Shown: positions 1 through 8,154 of the stretch, one piece after another
Layout: every line of letters starts with the position of its first letter
Numbering within the stretch: position 1 is the stretch's first letter
Assembly (NCBI GenBank): GCA_043721915.1
Contig: JAYSPV010000099.1
Span: 1-37,241, forward strand
Length of the DNA stretch: 37,241 bases
Reading direction: 5' to 3'
DNA from: UBA668 sp043721915
GTDB lineage: Bacteria > Actinomycetota > Acidimicrobiia > Acidimicrobiales > Ilumatobacteraceae
Position numbers and translations under genes: made by a program
The notes under the pieces: model-generated
Seen by the model: the letters and a program-made list of their open reading frames with translations, nothing else
Told to the model about the DNA's origin: nothing
Databases searched by the model: none

Positions 1-285
1 CTTGGTGTCGGCATAGTCGCCCTGAATGAGATCGAGGCGTGCGAGCAGGCTGTCGATCACCGCGGCTTTGGCGTCGGGGATGGCCGCGATGACCGAATCA
101 TGGGCGTGTTGGCGGAAGGCTTCGTCGGTCCAGTCGCTGCGGGCCACACCGATGACGGGGACCTTCAGGTGGCCGTGGTCCTCCATGTGATACAGCGCAG
201 GGAACAGCTTGCGCTTGCTGAGGTCGCCGGTGGCGCCGAACAGCACCAGTGCGTCGGCGGTCGGTTGAGTGGTTGCCGTGCTCAT
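1..285 (-). CDS. zwf: Glucose-6-phosphate dehydrogenase, N-terminal part (cut by window edge)
   Basis: Only the first 95 codons are present; the gene runs off the left edge. The enzyme oxidises glucose 6-phosphate to 6-phosphogluconolactone with NAD(P)+, the first step of the oxidative pentose phosphate pathway, in the cytosol. The translation begins MSTATTQPTADALVLFGATG, and the stretch FGATGDLSKRKLFPALY is the classic dinucleotide-binding motif of the family, so the identity is clear despite truncation. The ATG lies 7 bases after the stop of gnd; the sequence around the gnd stop (AAGTGAGG) can serve as its ribosome binding site. The two genes therefore look like one transcript, gnd then zwf, supplying both oxidative steps of the pathway. 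Confidence 0.95.
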   Translation of the reverse strand, partial: MSTATTQPTADALVLFGATGDLSKRKLFPALYHMEDHGHLKVPVIGVARSDWTDEAFRQHAHDSVIAAIPDAKAAVIDSLLARLDLIQGDYADTK

Positions 286-292
286 GTGGGCC

Positions 293-1306
293 TCACTTCT
301 TCACCTCGTGGTGACCGCCGAAACCGGCTCGCATCGCGGACAGCACCTTGTGGGCGACGTCGCCACGATCGCGTGAGTAGAAGCGATCCCACAGTGAGGC
401 CGCAAGTGTCGGGACCGGCACGCCTTCGTCGACGGCGGCGTGGATGGTCCAGCGGCCCTCACCGCTGTCGCTGACGCGGCCCTCGTACTCGCTGAGCTGC
501 GGATCGGCGTGCAGCGCCTGTGCGGTCAGGTCGAGCAACCAGCTGGCGACGACGCTCCCACGGCGCCACACCTCGGTGACGGCCGCCAGATCGATGTCGT
601 ACCGGTAGTACTCGGGGTTGCCCAACGGGGCGGTCTCGGCGTCCTTCGCGTGTGACTCCGCACCGATGTTGGCCTTGGCCAGCACGTTGAGGCCTTCCGC
701 ATACGCGGCCATCATCCCGTACTCGATGCCGTTGTGTACCATCTTGACGAAGTGACCGGCGCCGACCGGGCCGCAATGCAGCCAGCCCTGCTCGACGGTC
801 GACGGCTCTCCGTCGCGGCCCTCCGTACGCGGTGCGGAACCGATGCCGGGGGCCAGCGCCTCGAACACGGGAGCGAGCTGGTGCACCGACTCGTCGGGGC
901 CGCCGATCATCAGGCAGTACCCGCGCTCGAGGCCGAACACGCCGCCGCTGGTGCCGACGTCCACGTAGTGGATGCCCTTGGCGGCGAGCGGCCCTGCGCG
1001 GTCGATGTCGTCGCGGTACCAGGAGTTGCCGCCGTCGATGAGGGTGTCGCCGGGGGAGAGCAGCGGCTCGAACACGGCGATGGTGGCCGCGACGTACGCA
1101 GCCGGCACCATCAGCCAGATGTGGCGTGGCGCAGTGAGGGCGGCAACCACCTCCTGCGGTGTGCGCGCGCCGCGGAAGCCTTCGCTCTCCATGGCGGTGA
1201 CCGCCGCCTCGTTGAGGTCGTAGGCAACGCACTCGTGACCGGAGCGTTGCAGCCGACGGACCATGTTGGCGCCCATGCGCCCCAACCCAACCATTGCGAT
1301 CTGCAT
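293..1306 (-). CDS. gnd: 6-phosphogluconate dehydrogenase, short (YqeC/GndA-like) type
   Basis: Oxidative decarboxylation of 6-phosphogluconate to ribulose 5-phosphate. The 337-residue product starts MQIAMVGLGRMGANMVRRL, a Rossmann GxGxxG-type nucleotide site. It then shows DGGNSWYRDD and VDVGTSGGVFGLERG (substrate region) and GAGHFVKMVHNGIEYGMM, which carries the catalytic Lys and the HNGIEY signature. The length is that of the shorter, commonly NAD-preferring decarboxylating family rather than the 470-residue E. coli type; the cofactor preference is inference. A GTG two codons upstream (1312) is possible. I chose ATG 1306 because a -10-like TACCTT ends 6 bases before it, which fits leaderless initiation. 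It opens the gnd-zwf unit. Confidence 0.93.
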   Translation of the reverse strand: MQIAMVGLGRMGANMVRRLQRSGHECVAYDLNEAAVTAMESEGFRGARTPQEVVAALTAPRHIWLMVPAAYVAATIAVFEPLLSPGDTLIDGGNSWYRDDIDRAGPLAAKGIHYVDVGTSGGVFGLERGYCLMIGGPDESVHQLAPVFEALAPGIGSAPRTEGRDGEPSTVEQGWLHCGPVGAGHFVKMVHNGIEYGMMAAYAEGLNVLAKANIGAESHAKDAETAPLGNPEYYRYDIDLAAVTEVWRRGSVVASWLLDLTAQALHADPQLSEYEGRVSDSGEGRWTIHAAVDEGVPVPTLAASLWDRFYSRDRGDVAHKVLSAMRAGFGGHHEVKK

Positions 1307-1312
1307 GTGCAC

Positions 1313-1342
1313 AAGGTAGCCACGTTTCCGGCGGGTTACGGT
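1313..1342. promoter_or_regulatory. Divergent -10 elements for gnd (minus) and the MDMPI gene (plus)
   Basis: Minus strand: TACCTT at 1318-1313, six bases before the gnd ATG. Plus strand: TACGGT at 1337-1342, nine bases before ATG 1352. No clear -35 element and no Shine-Dalgarno sequence is visible for gnd. The layout suggests leaderless or nearly leaderless transcripts from a 45-base divergent intergenic region. Confidence 0.5.
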
Positions 1343-1351
1343 GAGGCCTTG

Positions 1352-2008
1352 ATGAACGATCTCGACCGTGATGTTCGCGGCGCCACGGCAGCGCATGCCC
1401 GGCTCCTCGACGCGCTCGCCGACCTCGACGACGACACCTGTGCGGGGCCGTCGTTGCTGCCGGGCTGGAGCGTCGGCCACGTGCTCACCCACCTCGCACG
1501 CAACGCCGACAGCCATGTCACAATGTTGCAGGCCGCCAACGTGGGTGAGGTGGCGGCGCAGTATCCCGGTGGGGCGGCCCAGCGCTCGGCCGACATCGAC
1601 GCCGGCGCCTCGCGCCCTGCGGCTGAACAACTGGCCGACGTCGCCGCGTGCGCTGCTCGGCTGGAGGCAGCGTGGGCGACGATGACCGACGACGGCTGGC
1701 GCGGCGCCGGCGACTCGTTCGCGGGCAAGATCGCGGTCGACGAGCTGCCGTTCCGCCGGTGGCGTGAGGTCACGCTGCATCACGCTGACCTCGTCACAGA
1801 TGGCCCGCTCGCCTTCGGTTGGTCGCAGTGGCCGGCGGACTACGTGCGACTTGAGCTCGGACGGATGACGATGCAGTGGGCGAGCCGCAAGCCGATGGGG
1901 CTCACCAACCTGCCAGTGGCGGCGCTCGCCCTTCCCGAGGCGCAACGCGTGGCGTGGCTCACAGGGCGCACGGTCATCGAGGGCCTCGAGCCCGCGGGCA
2001 TCTTCTGA
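1352..2008 (+). CDS. Mycothiol-dependent maleylpyruvate isomerase family protein
   Basis: A 218-residue DinB-like protein of the MDMPI family, which uses mycothiol to isomerise maleylpyruvate to fumarylpyruvate in gentisate breakdown. The N-terminal motif LLPGWSVGHVLTHLARN and the later LPFRRWREVTLHHADL match the two metal-site motifs of the family (His in the first; Glu and His in the second). Length and motif spacing match true MDMPI rather than only the wider superfamily, but no gentisate pathway gene is nearby, so the actual substrate is uncertain. It starts at ATG 1352 and its stop overlaps the next start by one base (TGATG), suggesting translational coupling to the CopC-CopD gene. Confidence 0.8.
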   Translation: MNDLDRDVRGATAAHARLLDALADLDDDTCAGPSLLPGWSVGHVLTHLARNADSHVTMLQAANVGEVAAQYPGGAAQRSADIDAGASRPAAEQLADVAACAARLEAAWATMTDDGWRGAGDSFAGKIAVDELPFRRWREVTLHHADLVTDGPLAFGWSQWPADYVRLELGRMTMQWASRKPMGLTNLPVAALALPEAQRVAWLTGRTVIEGLEPAGIF

Positions 2009-3597
2009 TGGGCGGCGGCCCGCACCGGGTTGCTGCGCGCGTCGCCGCGCTGATCGTGGCCGTCGTCGGGGTGGTGGGCGGCACTGCAGGCTCGGCACTC
2101 GCCCACGCATCGTTGGAGTCCAGCACGCCGTCGGCCAACAGCGTGTTGGAAGCTGGTCCGCCGGCGATCGTGCTCGACTTCGACGAGACGATCGAGTCGG
2201 ATCTGGCCAGCAGCAGGCTGTTCGACGGCGACGGCCGTGCACTGGAGGTGGGCCCACCCGCGGTCGGTGAGGATGACAGCGTGGTATCGGTCGCTGTGCC
2301 CGACCTGGAGGATGGCGTCTACGCCGTGATCTGGCGGGTCAACTCGTCCGATGGTCATGTCGTCGACGGCGCGCAACTGATCGATCAGGTCAGGAGTGGG
2401 ATTCCCGGCACGCAGGCGGTGCGTTGGTGGTACGGGGTGGCCAGGTTCCTGTCGCTGTTCGGGGCGCTGGCCCTGATCGGTGCCGGCTGGTGGTTGCTGC
2501 GACCGTCGCTCGATCTGGCCTCACGGCGCTCTGCGCGGCGGATGGGCGCGGTGGCCGGTGGGTCCTTCCTGATGGGTTCCGCCGGCGCCTTCGGGTTGTT
2601 CGGCGCGCAGGCGGTTGGCGGCTCGCTGAGCGACGCGTTGTCACCGTCGGTCTGGGGTGATGTCGCGGCCACCCGAACCGGCCGGATGCTGTTGGTGCGC
2701 CTCGCAGTGGCACTGCTGCTCGCCGCGCTGATCGTCCTGGTGCGCCGACGAGGCCACGGCTGGTGGCGCGGAGCCGCTGCTGCCGCCTCGCTCGTTGCGT
2801 TGTTCTCGTTCTCTGCGTCGGGCCACCCGAACTCGCTCGATCCTGCGGTGCTGTGGATCGCCATCGACATGGCACACCTCGCCGCGATAGCAGTGTGGCT
2901 GGGCGGATTGGCCGCACTCCTCGTTGCCGGCAAGGTCACGCTCGGCAAACCGGAGGGCGAACGGTTCGCGCGCCGCTTGTCGCTGGTGGCCACGTTCGCA
3001 ATCCCGGTGGTCGTCGCCACCGGTGTCGCCCAGGGCCTGCGGCTCGCCGGCGGGCTCGATGATGTCACCGCCACCGATTGGGGCCGCCTGTTGCTGACGA
3101 AGGTGACGGTCGTCGTTGTCGTGCTCGCACTGGGCGGCGTGTCGCGATGGTTGCTGGCGCACGATGGGGCGGCGTCGCTGCAACGAACGGTCGTCGTCGA
3201 GGCAGTATTGGGCGTGGTCGTCATAGCGCTCGCCGCCGGCATGGTTGCGTTGCCGCCGGCGCCCCCGGTGGTCGCCCGGCCGTTCGCCGAGCAGCTGTCC
3301 TCCAACGGGTTGATCGCGGTCGTCTCGATCGGCCCCGGCAGTATCGGCAGCAACGAGATCCACATCGTGATCACGCCCCCTGGTGGCGCGCTCGCGCCGG
3401 TCACGTCGGTGAGCGCCCGGGTCTCACTGCCCGTGGACGACATCCCCGCGTCGCCGGTGACGCTCGTTCGTGAGGGCCCGAACCACTACAGCGGCAGCGT
3501 CACGTTCCCGCGTGCCGGCGGGTGGACGTTCGAGCTGATCATCCAGGTCACCGAGACCGAATCGGTGCTGCTCCAGTCCAGTGTCCCGATCCCGTAG
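2008..3597 (+). CDS. CopC-CopD fusion, copper-binding/transport membrane protein
   Basis: A 529-residue protein in three parts. Residues 1-32 are a signal peptide ending SALA. Mature residue 1 would then be His33 in HASLESSTPS, the N-terminal His of the CopC copper brace; a second conserved His117 lies in SSDGHVVDG. From about residue 140 to 430 there are several hydrophobic segments of a CopD-type membrane domain, with histidines in the loops (SASGHPNSL, IDMAHLAAIAVWLGG). The last 100 residues form an extracellular beta-rich tail (from AEQLSSNGLIAVV to the end) resembling FixH/YtkA-like modules. It probably binds copper outside the membrane and passes it inward; direction of transport is inferred from the family. 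It converges with the patatin gene, leaving a 6-base gap. Confidence 0.88.
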   Translation: MGGGPHRVAARVAALIVAVVGVVGGTAGSALAHASLESSTPSANSVLEAGPPAIVLDFDETIESDLASSRLFDGDGRALEVGPPAVGEDDSVVSVAVPDLEDGVYAVIWRVNSSDGHVVDGAQLIDQVRSGIPGTQAVRWWYGVARFLSLFGALALIGAGWWLLRPSLDLASRRSARRMGAVAGGSFLMGSAGAFGLFGAQAVGGSLSDALSPSVWGDVAATRTGRMLLVRLAVALLLAALIVLVRRRGHGWWRGAAAAASLVALFSFSASGHPNSLDPAVLWIAIDMAHLAAIAVWLGGLAALLVAGKVTLGKPEGERFARRLSLVATFAIPVVVATGVAQGLRLAGGLDDVTATDWGRLLLTKVTVVVVVLALGGVSRWLLAHDGAASLQRTVVVEAVLGVVVIALAAGMVALPPAPPVVARPFAEQLSSNGLIAVVSIGPGSIGSNEIHIVITPPGGALAPVTSVSARVSLPVDDIPASPVTLVREGPNHYSGSVTFPRAGGWTFELIIQVTETESVLLQSSVPIP

Positions 3598-3603
3598 AGC
3601 GGC

Positions 3604-4431
3604 TCAGCCGTCGATCCGTAGCCAGTCCCTCGCCGCGGCGTGACCTTCCTCGATCATGAATGCCGAGCGACCGACCGAGAAGGTGGTGACTGCTGATGGC
3701 GGTGCCGACACCTCGACCACGACCAGACCCGGCGGCGGGCGGTTGAGCACCGTCCGGCCGTGAGCCTCCACACCCAACGAACTCGCCCGGAAGAGGATGT
3801 CGATCGCCCGTCGAGGGGTCGCATCGGTGGACAGTGGCGGCACGGAGAGCACCAGTACCGATGCTGCTCCCAGCGCGAGTGCCACGTCCAGCGGCACGTC
3901 GGCGACGACACCGCCGTCGATGAACGTACGGCCGTCCAACTCGACCGGCGGGTACATGCCGGGGAACGCGGTGCTCGCCAGCACGGCGAGCGCCGCGTTG
4001 CCGGTCACGATCGGGACGGACGCGCCAGTCGTGAGATCGGTGGCCACCACCGCGAGGCGGATCGGCGCGTGCTCAACCAGTCGATTGCCGAGGTGGCGGC
4101 ACAGGAACGAGTGACCGTGACGGTTGTCGAGGAACGACGGCTTGCGGCCGGCGAACGCCAGCGCGAGGCGGCCGGGGTGCACCCGCATCAGATCGCGACG
4201 GCGGATTCCCCGCCAGATCGCCTCCATCCGCTGGAGCCCGTCGAGGCCACCGTTCCATGCGAACAGTGCGGCGTTCACGGCCCCGGCGGACACGCCGATC
4301 AGCAGGTCGGGTTCGATGCCTGCCTCGGTGAGCGCCCGCAGCACACCCACCTGATACGACCCGAGGGCGCCACCCCCGGGTAGCACGAACGCCAGTGGCC
4401 GAGGAAGGGCAGCCATCTGTTCCGGAGTCAC
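3604..4431 (-). CDS. Patatin-like phospholipase
   Basis: A 275-residue member of the bacterial patatin/RssA family of acyl hydrolases. All core elements are present: the oxyanion motif PGGGALGSYQVG (residues 18-29), the nucleophile elbow GVSAG with Ser48, and the second dyad residue Asp172 in FIDGGVV, so it is expected to be active on lipids. There is no signal peptide or membrane segment, so it is probably cytosolic unless exported by a special route. The GTG start at 4431 overlaps the stop of the upstream gene as GTGA; an internal ATG at 4416 is the alternative. It is the last gene of a tightly overlapping unit behind a WXG-like protein and a 620-residue protein of unknown role, which makes an effector or partner function worth considering. 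Confidence 0.9.
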   Translation of the reverse strand: MTPEQMAALPRPLAFVLPGGGALGSYQVGVLRALTEAGIEPDLLIGVSAGAVNAALFAWNGGLDGLQRMEAIWRGIRRRDLMRVHPGRLALAFAGRKPSFLDNRHGHSFLCRHLGNRLVEHAPIRLAVVATDLTTGASVPIVTGNAALAVLASTAFPGMYPPVELDGRTFIDGGVVADVPLDVALALGAASVLVLSVPPLSTDATPRRAIDILFRASSLGVEAHGRTVLNRPPPGLVVVEVSAPPSAVTTFSVGRSAFMIEEGHAAARDWLRIDG

Positions 4432-6290
4432 AGGTTCAAGTCTGCACCCTTTTCCGCTGCGTGCTCGGCGACGATGGCGGCCCCGACGAACGCGTAGACC
4501 ATCGTGTCCAGTCGGTCGCCAGCCGGCGAGCCCAGCTGGATGCCGTTGCGCAGCTTCCACCCCCTGAACGCAGTGTTGTACGCGGCGTCGGGGTTCACCA
4601 GGCCGAGGTTCGCAGGTGGGGGTGGTGGGGTGCCCTCGGGGAGCACACCCTGGCTGATCAGTTGGCGAGTGGTGCTCGCCGCCACCGCAGCGGCTGCACC
4701 GGCGAACACCGCCTGGCGCGCAACGAGTGCGTTCAGGGTTGCGCCAGTGACGTCGGGGGCGCCGAACCACTCGTAGCGCTCGGCAACATCGCTCCCGATG
4801 AGTGTTGCGGTGTCGATTGCAACGCCGCTCGCCGGGCCGCCGGCGAGCGCTCCGAGCAGCACACCTGCGAGCGTCCACATCAGGTCCCACTGGTTCTTGC
4901 CGATCTGCGCCGTGAGCGTTGCCTCGTTCACGAACAGCTGCAGCACGGCACTCAGCACTCCCGCTGCGGCATCGGCATCTGCGGGTTTGTGAGCGTCGAT
5001 GTCGGCGGCGATCCCGTCGACGATCGCGTGCGAGCGTGCGAGCAGCGTCTCCATCGCCGCGTCGTCCTCCAGCACGAACGCGAGGAGTTCGTTGCGCTCG
5101 TCGAGGCTGAGACCCCATGTCTCGGGCAACGCCGTGAACTCCAGCAGCCACGGTGCCAGCAGCGCCCCGAGGAAGCTGTGCCAGTCGGGGTCGAAGCCGT
5201 AGGCGCTGATGTCGATGGCCTGGTCGGCGTCGGCCCCGCCGGCGAAGCCGCGCAGCAGCGTGATCAGCAGATCGCCGGCCTCGGGGTCAGTCGTCCAGCG
5301 CGGGTCGGCGGCCACCACCATGGCGCGCTGTTGCAACGACTGGTCGTTCGCCGTTGCGAAGAGCAGCAACGGGTTCCTGGCGACCGCGGCGTGCACGTAC
5401 GCCACGGTCGTGTACTGGTCGCACAGGATGAGTGGCAACAGCAGGTCGGCGGTGTTCGGCCCGGTGTCGAAGTCCTTGTCGCCCCATGGCCCGTCGCTGC
5501 CGGGTGTCATCGGTTGGTCGAGGTAGCGCTGCAAGAGCTCGACGGTGACTGCAACCAACGCATCGCCCGCGAGCGGCATTCGGCTGGCGAGGAGCGCTGC
5601 GGCGTACGGCTGCATCTCGTCGAGCTGAGGAATCACCTGCTCCGCTGAGGCGATGTCAGAGCCGCCGGCGGACACGGCCCGCCACTGGATCGCGGCCAGG
5701 CCGGCCATCACCTGCTCGATGCGTGCGGCGGCCGCCGGATCGGACTGACTCGGGTCGCCTCCCGAGTGCAGCAGATGCGCCCAGCCGAGCCAATTGGAAA
5801 GCGATGCCCACTCGTGGAAGTTGGCCAGGAACTGTGCAGTCAGGTTGGGGTCGGCGGCGATGAGCAGCAACTGGCCGGCCACCCAGTCCTGAGTGGCCTG
5901 GTCGCCGCTGAACGAGCGAGGATCGACGTCGTTCAACCTCGCGCCGAGCGCGCGGGCCTCCTGGGCGGAGACCAGTGCCGCATCGTCGCCCAGCGGGTCG
6001 GCCTGCACGGACCAGCCGTATCCATCCGCCATCACCTTGATCAGTGACTGCTGGAGCGACCCGATGCCTGCATTGCGGCGCTGCCCGACGGCCAGTGGGT
6101 CGGTGGCGAGCAGCCGGTTGGTCAGCGGCAACCACACGCTCTCGAGCTGGCTGGCGCTGGAGCGCACGAGGTGCATTGCGCTCGCCGCAGCTGGGTCGGC
6201 ACAGGCCACCCGGCGCAGCTCGTCAAGGGCGTTGCGCAGTGCGGCGCGCAACACCGCGACCTGCTCCGGGTCGTAAGCGAGCAACCCCAT
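4428..6290 (-). CDS. Large helical protein of unknown function, partner of a WXG-like protein (possibly DUF6571-type)
   Basis: I do not recognise a defined enzyme in this 620-residue protein. It begins MGLLAYDPEQVAVLRAALRN, followed by a mostly helical, Ala/Leu-rich chain with Trp clusters (residues 155-175, LSNWLGWAHLL). One hydrophobic Gly-rich stretch at about 468-500 could insert in or cross a membrane, and a proline run PPPPP lies at about 555. It has no signal peptide. The N-terminal style and its position behind a WXG100-like gene recall large actinobacterial proteins (DUF6571-like) found with type VII secretion substrates; this is inference. ATG 6290 overlaps the previous stop by one base (TGATG), and its own stop overlaps the patatin start by four bases. 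Confidence 0.75.
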   Translation of the reverse strand: MGLLAYDPEQVAVLRAALRNALDELRRVACADPAAASAMHLVRSSASQLESVWLPLTNRLLATDPLAVGQRRNAGIGSLQQSLIKVMADGYGWSVQADPLGDDAALVSAQEARALGARLNDVDPRSFSGDQATQDWVAGQLLLIAADPNLTAQFLANFHEWASLSNWLGWAHLLHSGGDPSQSDPAAAARIEQVMAGLAAIQWRAVSAGGSDIASAEQVIPQLDEMQPYAAALLASRMPLAGDALVAVTVELLQRYLDQPMTPGSDGPWGDKDFDTGPNTADLLLPLILCDQYTTVAYVHAAVARNPLLLFATANDQSLQQRAMVVAADPRWTTDPEAGDLLITLLRGFAGGADADQAIDISAYGFDPDWHSFLGALLAPWLLEFTALPETWGLSLDERNELLAFVLEDDAAMETLLARSHAIVDGIAADIDAHKPADADAAAGVLSAVLQLFVNEATLTAQIGKNQWDLMWTLAGVLLGALAGGPASGVAIDTATLIGSDVAERYEWFGAPDVTGATLNALVARQAVFAGAAAAVAASTTRQLISQGVLPEGTPPPPPANLGLVNPDAAYNTAFRGWKLRNGIQLGSPAGDRLDTMVYAFVGAAIVAEHAAEKGADLNL

Positions 6291-6562
6291 CAGCCGAGCC
6301 CCGCAACGGCGTGCCTCGCATCGAGGTCTGCGGCGATCCGTTCGAAGCGGGCGGCCTCGCGTCGCAGCTCGTCGGCGGCCTGGAACATCAGTCGGCGCCG
6401 CGCGTCCAGGTCGTCGGAGCAGGCTTGTGGCGACGGCCCTACCCATGTGTGCGGGCCAGCAACGGTGCTCAGCGTCAGCAGCTTCAGACCGTGCAGCGTG
6501 CGTGCGAGCGCCCGCAGTGCTGATGCTCGTTGGCGGAGGCGGTCGGCGGGCGTCGGGCTCAT
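6290..6562 (-). CDS. WXG100-like small helical protein
   Basis: A 90-residue protein with two long predicted helices (about residues 5-33 and 44-85) joined by a turn containing Trp40-Val-Gly42 in PHTWVGPSP. That is the size, fold pattern and central W-x-G of ESAT-6/WXG100 proteins, usually substrates or chaperone-like partners of type VII secretion. There is no signal peptide and no obvious C-terminal YxxxD/E export motif, and no ESX machinery gene is in the window, so secretion is unproven. The start ATG 6562 has an AGGTGAG Shine-Dalgarno sequence directly upstream. It leads a one-base-overlapping pair with the 620-residue protein and follows the GNAT gene by 42 bases. Confidence 0.65.
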   Translation of the reverse strand: MSPTPADRLRQRASALRALARTLHGLKLLTLSTVAGPHTWVGPSPQACSDDLDARRRLMFQAADELRREAARFERIAADLDARHAVAGLG

Positions 6563-6604
6563 CTCACCTGGAGTGGGTACGACGAGAAGGCCGAACCGGC
6601 AAAG

Positions 6605-7045
6605 TCAGCGAAGCGAACGCACCACGCGGTGGTGGGGCAACTCGGTGTTGGCGTCGATGAACCCGTCGCCCACGACCTCGAAGCCGTGGCGACGGTAGAA
6701 CCCGAGCGCGCTGTCGCGTGCATTCGCCCACACCAGCGCCACGCCCGCCTCGGCACAACGGGCGCAGCCGGCTTGCAGCAGCATCCCGCCCAACCCGCTG
6801 CTCTGCAGGTGCCGAGCGGTGGCCATGCCGCGGAGCTGCATCGCAGGTTGGCCGTCGTGCTCGCGCAGCACCCATGTGGACGTCGCGACGACCTCGCCCC
6901 CCACCCGGAGGCCGAGGTGCAGCGTTCCGGGCAGCGTGTCCTCGGGGAACACCACTTCCTTGGTGAGCGTGTCGAACCGCAACACGGCGAGGCGCAGCGG
7001 GTGGGTGGCGTCCGCCGTGAGCTCGACGACCTCGTAGTCGCTCAC
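6605..7045 (-). CDS. GNAT-family N-acetyltransferase
   Basis: A 146-residue single-domain acetyltransferase that would transfer an acyl group from acyl-CoA to an amine; the substrate is unknown. The CoA-binding motif A is visible as RGMATARHLQSSGLGGMLL, followed by the typical LGFYRRHGFEVVG near the C-terminus (motif B). The preceding strand carries ATSTWVLREH. The start is GTG 7045, overlapping the stop of the upstream Gfo/Idh/MocA gene by four bases (GTGA), which strongly supports this start and translational coupling. Confidence 0.88.
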   Translation of the reverse strand: MSDYEVVELTADATHPLRLAVLRFDTLTKEVVFPEDTLPGTLHLGLRVGGEVVATSTWVLREHDGQPAMQLRGMATARHLQSSGLGGMLLQAGCARCAEAGVALVWANARDSALGFYRRHGFEVVGDGFIDANTELPHHRVVRSLR

Positions 7046-8115
7046 CGTGGGCCGTGCCCGTCGCGGTTGACGTCGAGGTCGACGTCGAGTGCAGCGCCGT
7101 CGGCGGCGGCCGACGCGTACATCGTGTCGACGATGCGATGTGCGTGCACTGCGGTGAACAGGTCGGGGGTGGCGGCACGACCCTCCTGGATCGCGCGGAT
7201 GAACTCGCCGTCGGGGTTGTCGCTGCCGTCGCGCATCGGGTCCACCCCTGCGGCCAGGGCGTCGCCGGCGAGCGAGCCGGTTGCGCCGTCGGCATCGGTC
7301 CAGCTCACCGGACCGAACCAGTCGTCTCCCTCGATCACGATGTGGCGGCGCTCGCAGAAGATCTCCACCCGGCGCAGGCTCGGGCGTGCGAGGTTGTCGT
7401 GCCACACGCTCGTCAGCACGCCGGTGGCGCCGCTCTCGAACTGCAGAGAGGCGGTGGCGACGTCCTCGATGCCATCGTGCCCGTGGAAGTTGGCGGTGTG
7501 GGCGCTGAGGCGGCGGACCTCGCCGACGAGGAAGCGCAGCATGTCGACGTCGTGGATGCTGTGTTCGAGCAGCGTGCCGGCACCCACCAGCGCCTTGTCG
7601 GCTCGCCAGGTGCTCGCGTAGTGGCCCTGGATCGGGATGAACTGATCGTCGCGGAACACGACCGTCATCACGCGCCCGGCAGTGGGTTCATCGATCAGGT
7701 GCTTGGCCCACAGATACGCAGGGGAGCGACGCAGCACCAGGCCCACCTGGTGGGTGACGCCCGCAGCATGTGCAGCCCTGGCCATGGCGTCGGCCTCGGC
7801 AGTGGTGAAGGCCAGCGGCTTCTCGCAGAACACGTGCTTGCCGGCTGCCACTGCCGCGGCGAGCAGCCGGGGATGTTCGTTCGTCCATGTGCAGATGTAG
7901 ACGGCGTCGCACCCGGCGATCACATCGGCCTCGGTGGCGCAGACGGTGTGCCCGCTGGCTGCTGCGAACGCCTGCGCCCGGTGGTCGTTCGGGTCGTGGA
8001 CGCCGGCTCGGGTGATCGCTGCACCGCTGCGCTTGAGGCTCTTGGAGTGATAGGTCGCGATCAGTCCGGCGCCGAGGAAGCCGACGCGGACCGGTGCTGA
8101 GCGCGGATGATTCAC
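7042..8115 (-). CDS. Gfo/Idh/MocA-family NAD(P)-dependent oxidoreductase
   Basis: A 357-residue sugar- or inositol-type dehydrogenase. The N-terminal Rossmann fold has VGFLGAGLIATYHS (GxGxxA-type motif). VFCEKPLAF contains the conserved EKP, whose Lys is catalytic in this family, and the C-terminal beta-sheet domain follows with GAGTLLEHSIHDVDMLRF. The substrate cannot be assigned. The GTG start at 8115 is preceded by a weak -10-like CAAGCT six bases upstream and has no Shine-Dalgarno sequence. It is the first gene of a five-gene minus-strand run (oxidoreductase, GNAT, WXG-like, 620-residue protein, patatin), though it is unclear whether the last three share its function. Confidence 0.9.
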   Translation of the reverse strand: MNHPRSAPVRVGFLGAGLIATYHSKSLKRSGAAITRAGVHDPNDHRAQAFAAASGHTVCATEADVIAGCDAVYICTWTNEHPRLLAAAVAAGKHVFCEKPLAFTTAEADAMARAAHAAGVTHQVGLVLRRSPAYLWAKHLIDEPTAGRVMTVVFRDDQFIPIQGHYASTWRADKALVGAGTLLEHSIHDVDMLRFLVGEVRRLSAHTANFHGHDGIEDVATASLQFESGATGVLTSVWHDNLARPSLRRVEIFCERRHIVIEGDDWFGPVSWTDADGATGSLAGDALAAGVDPMRDGSDNPDGEFIRAIQEGRAATPDLFTAVHAHRIVDTMYASAAADGAALDVDLDVNRDGHGPR

Positions 8116-8154
8116 GCGGTCAGCTTGCCAGAGAGACCTCGATCGTCGACGGGT

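Noticed and set aside
4395..5648. A 417-codon plus-strand open frame opposite the patatin and 620-residue genes
   Set aside because: Low-complexity, charged translation with no family signs; minus-strand genes here have clear motifs or coupled starts.
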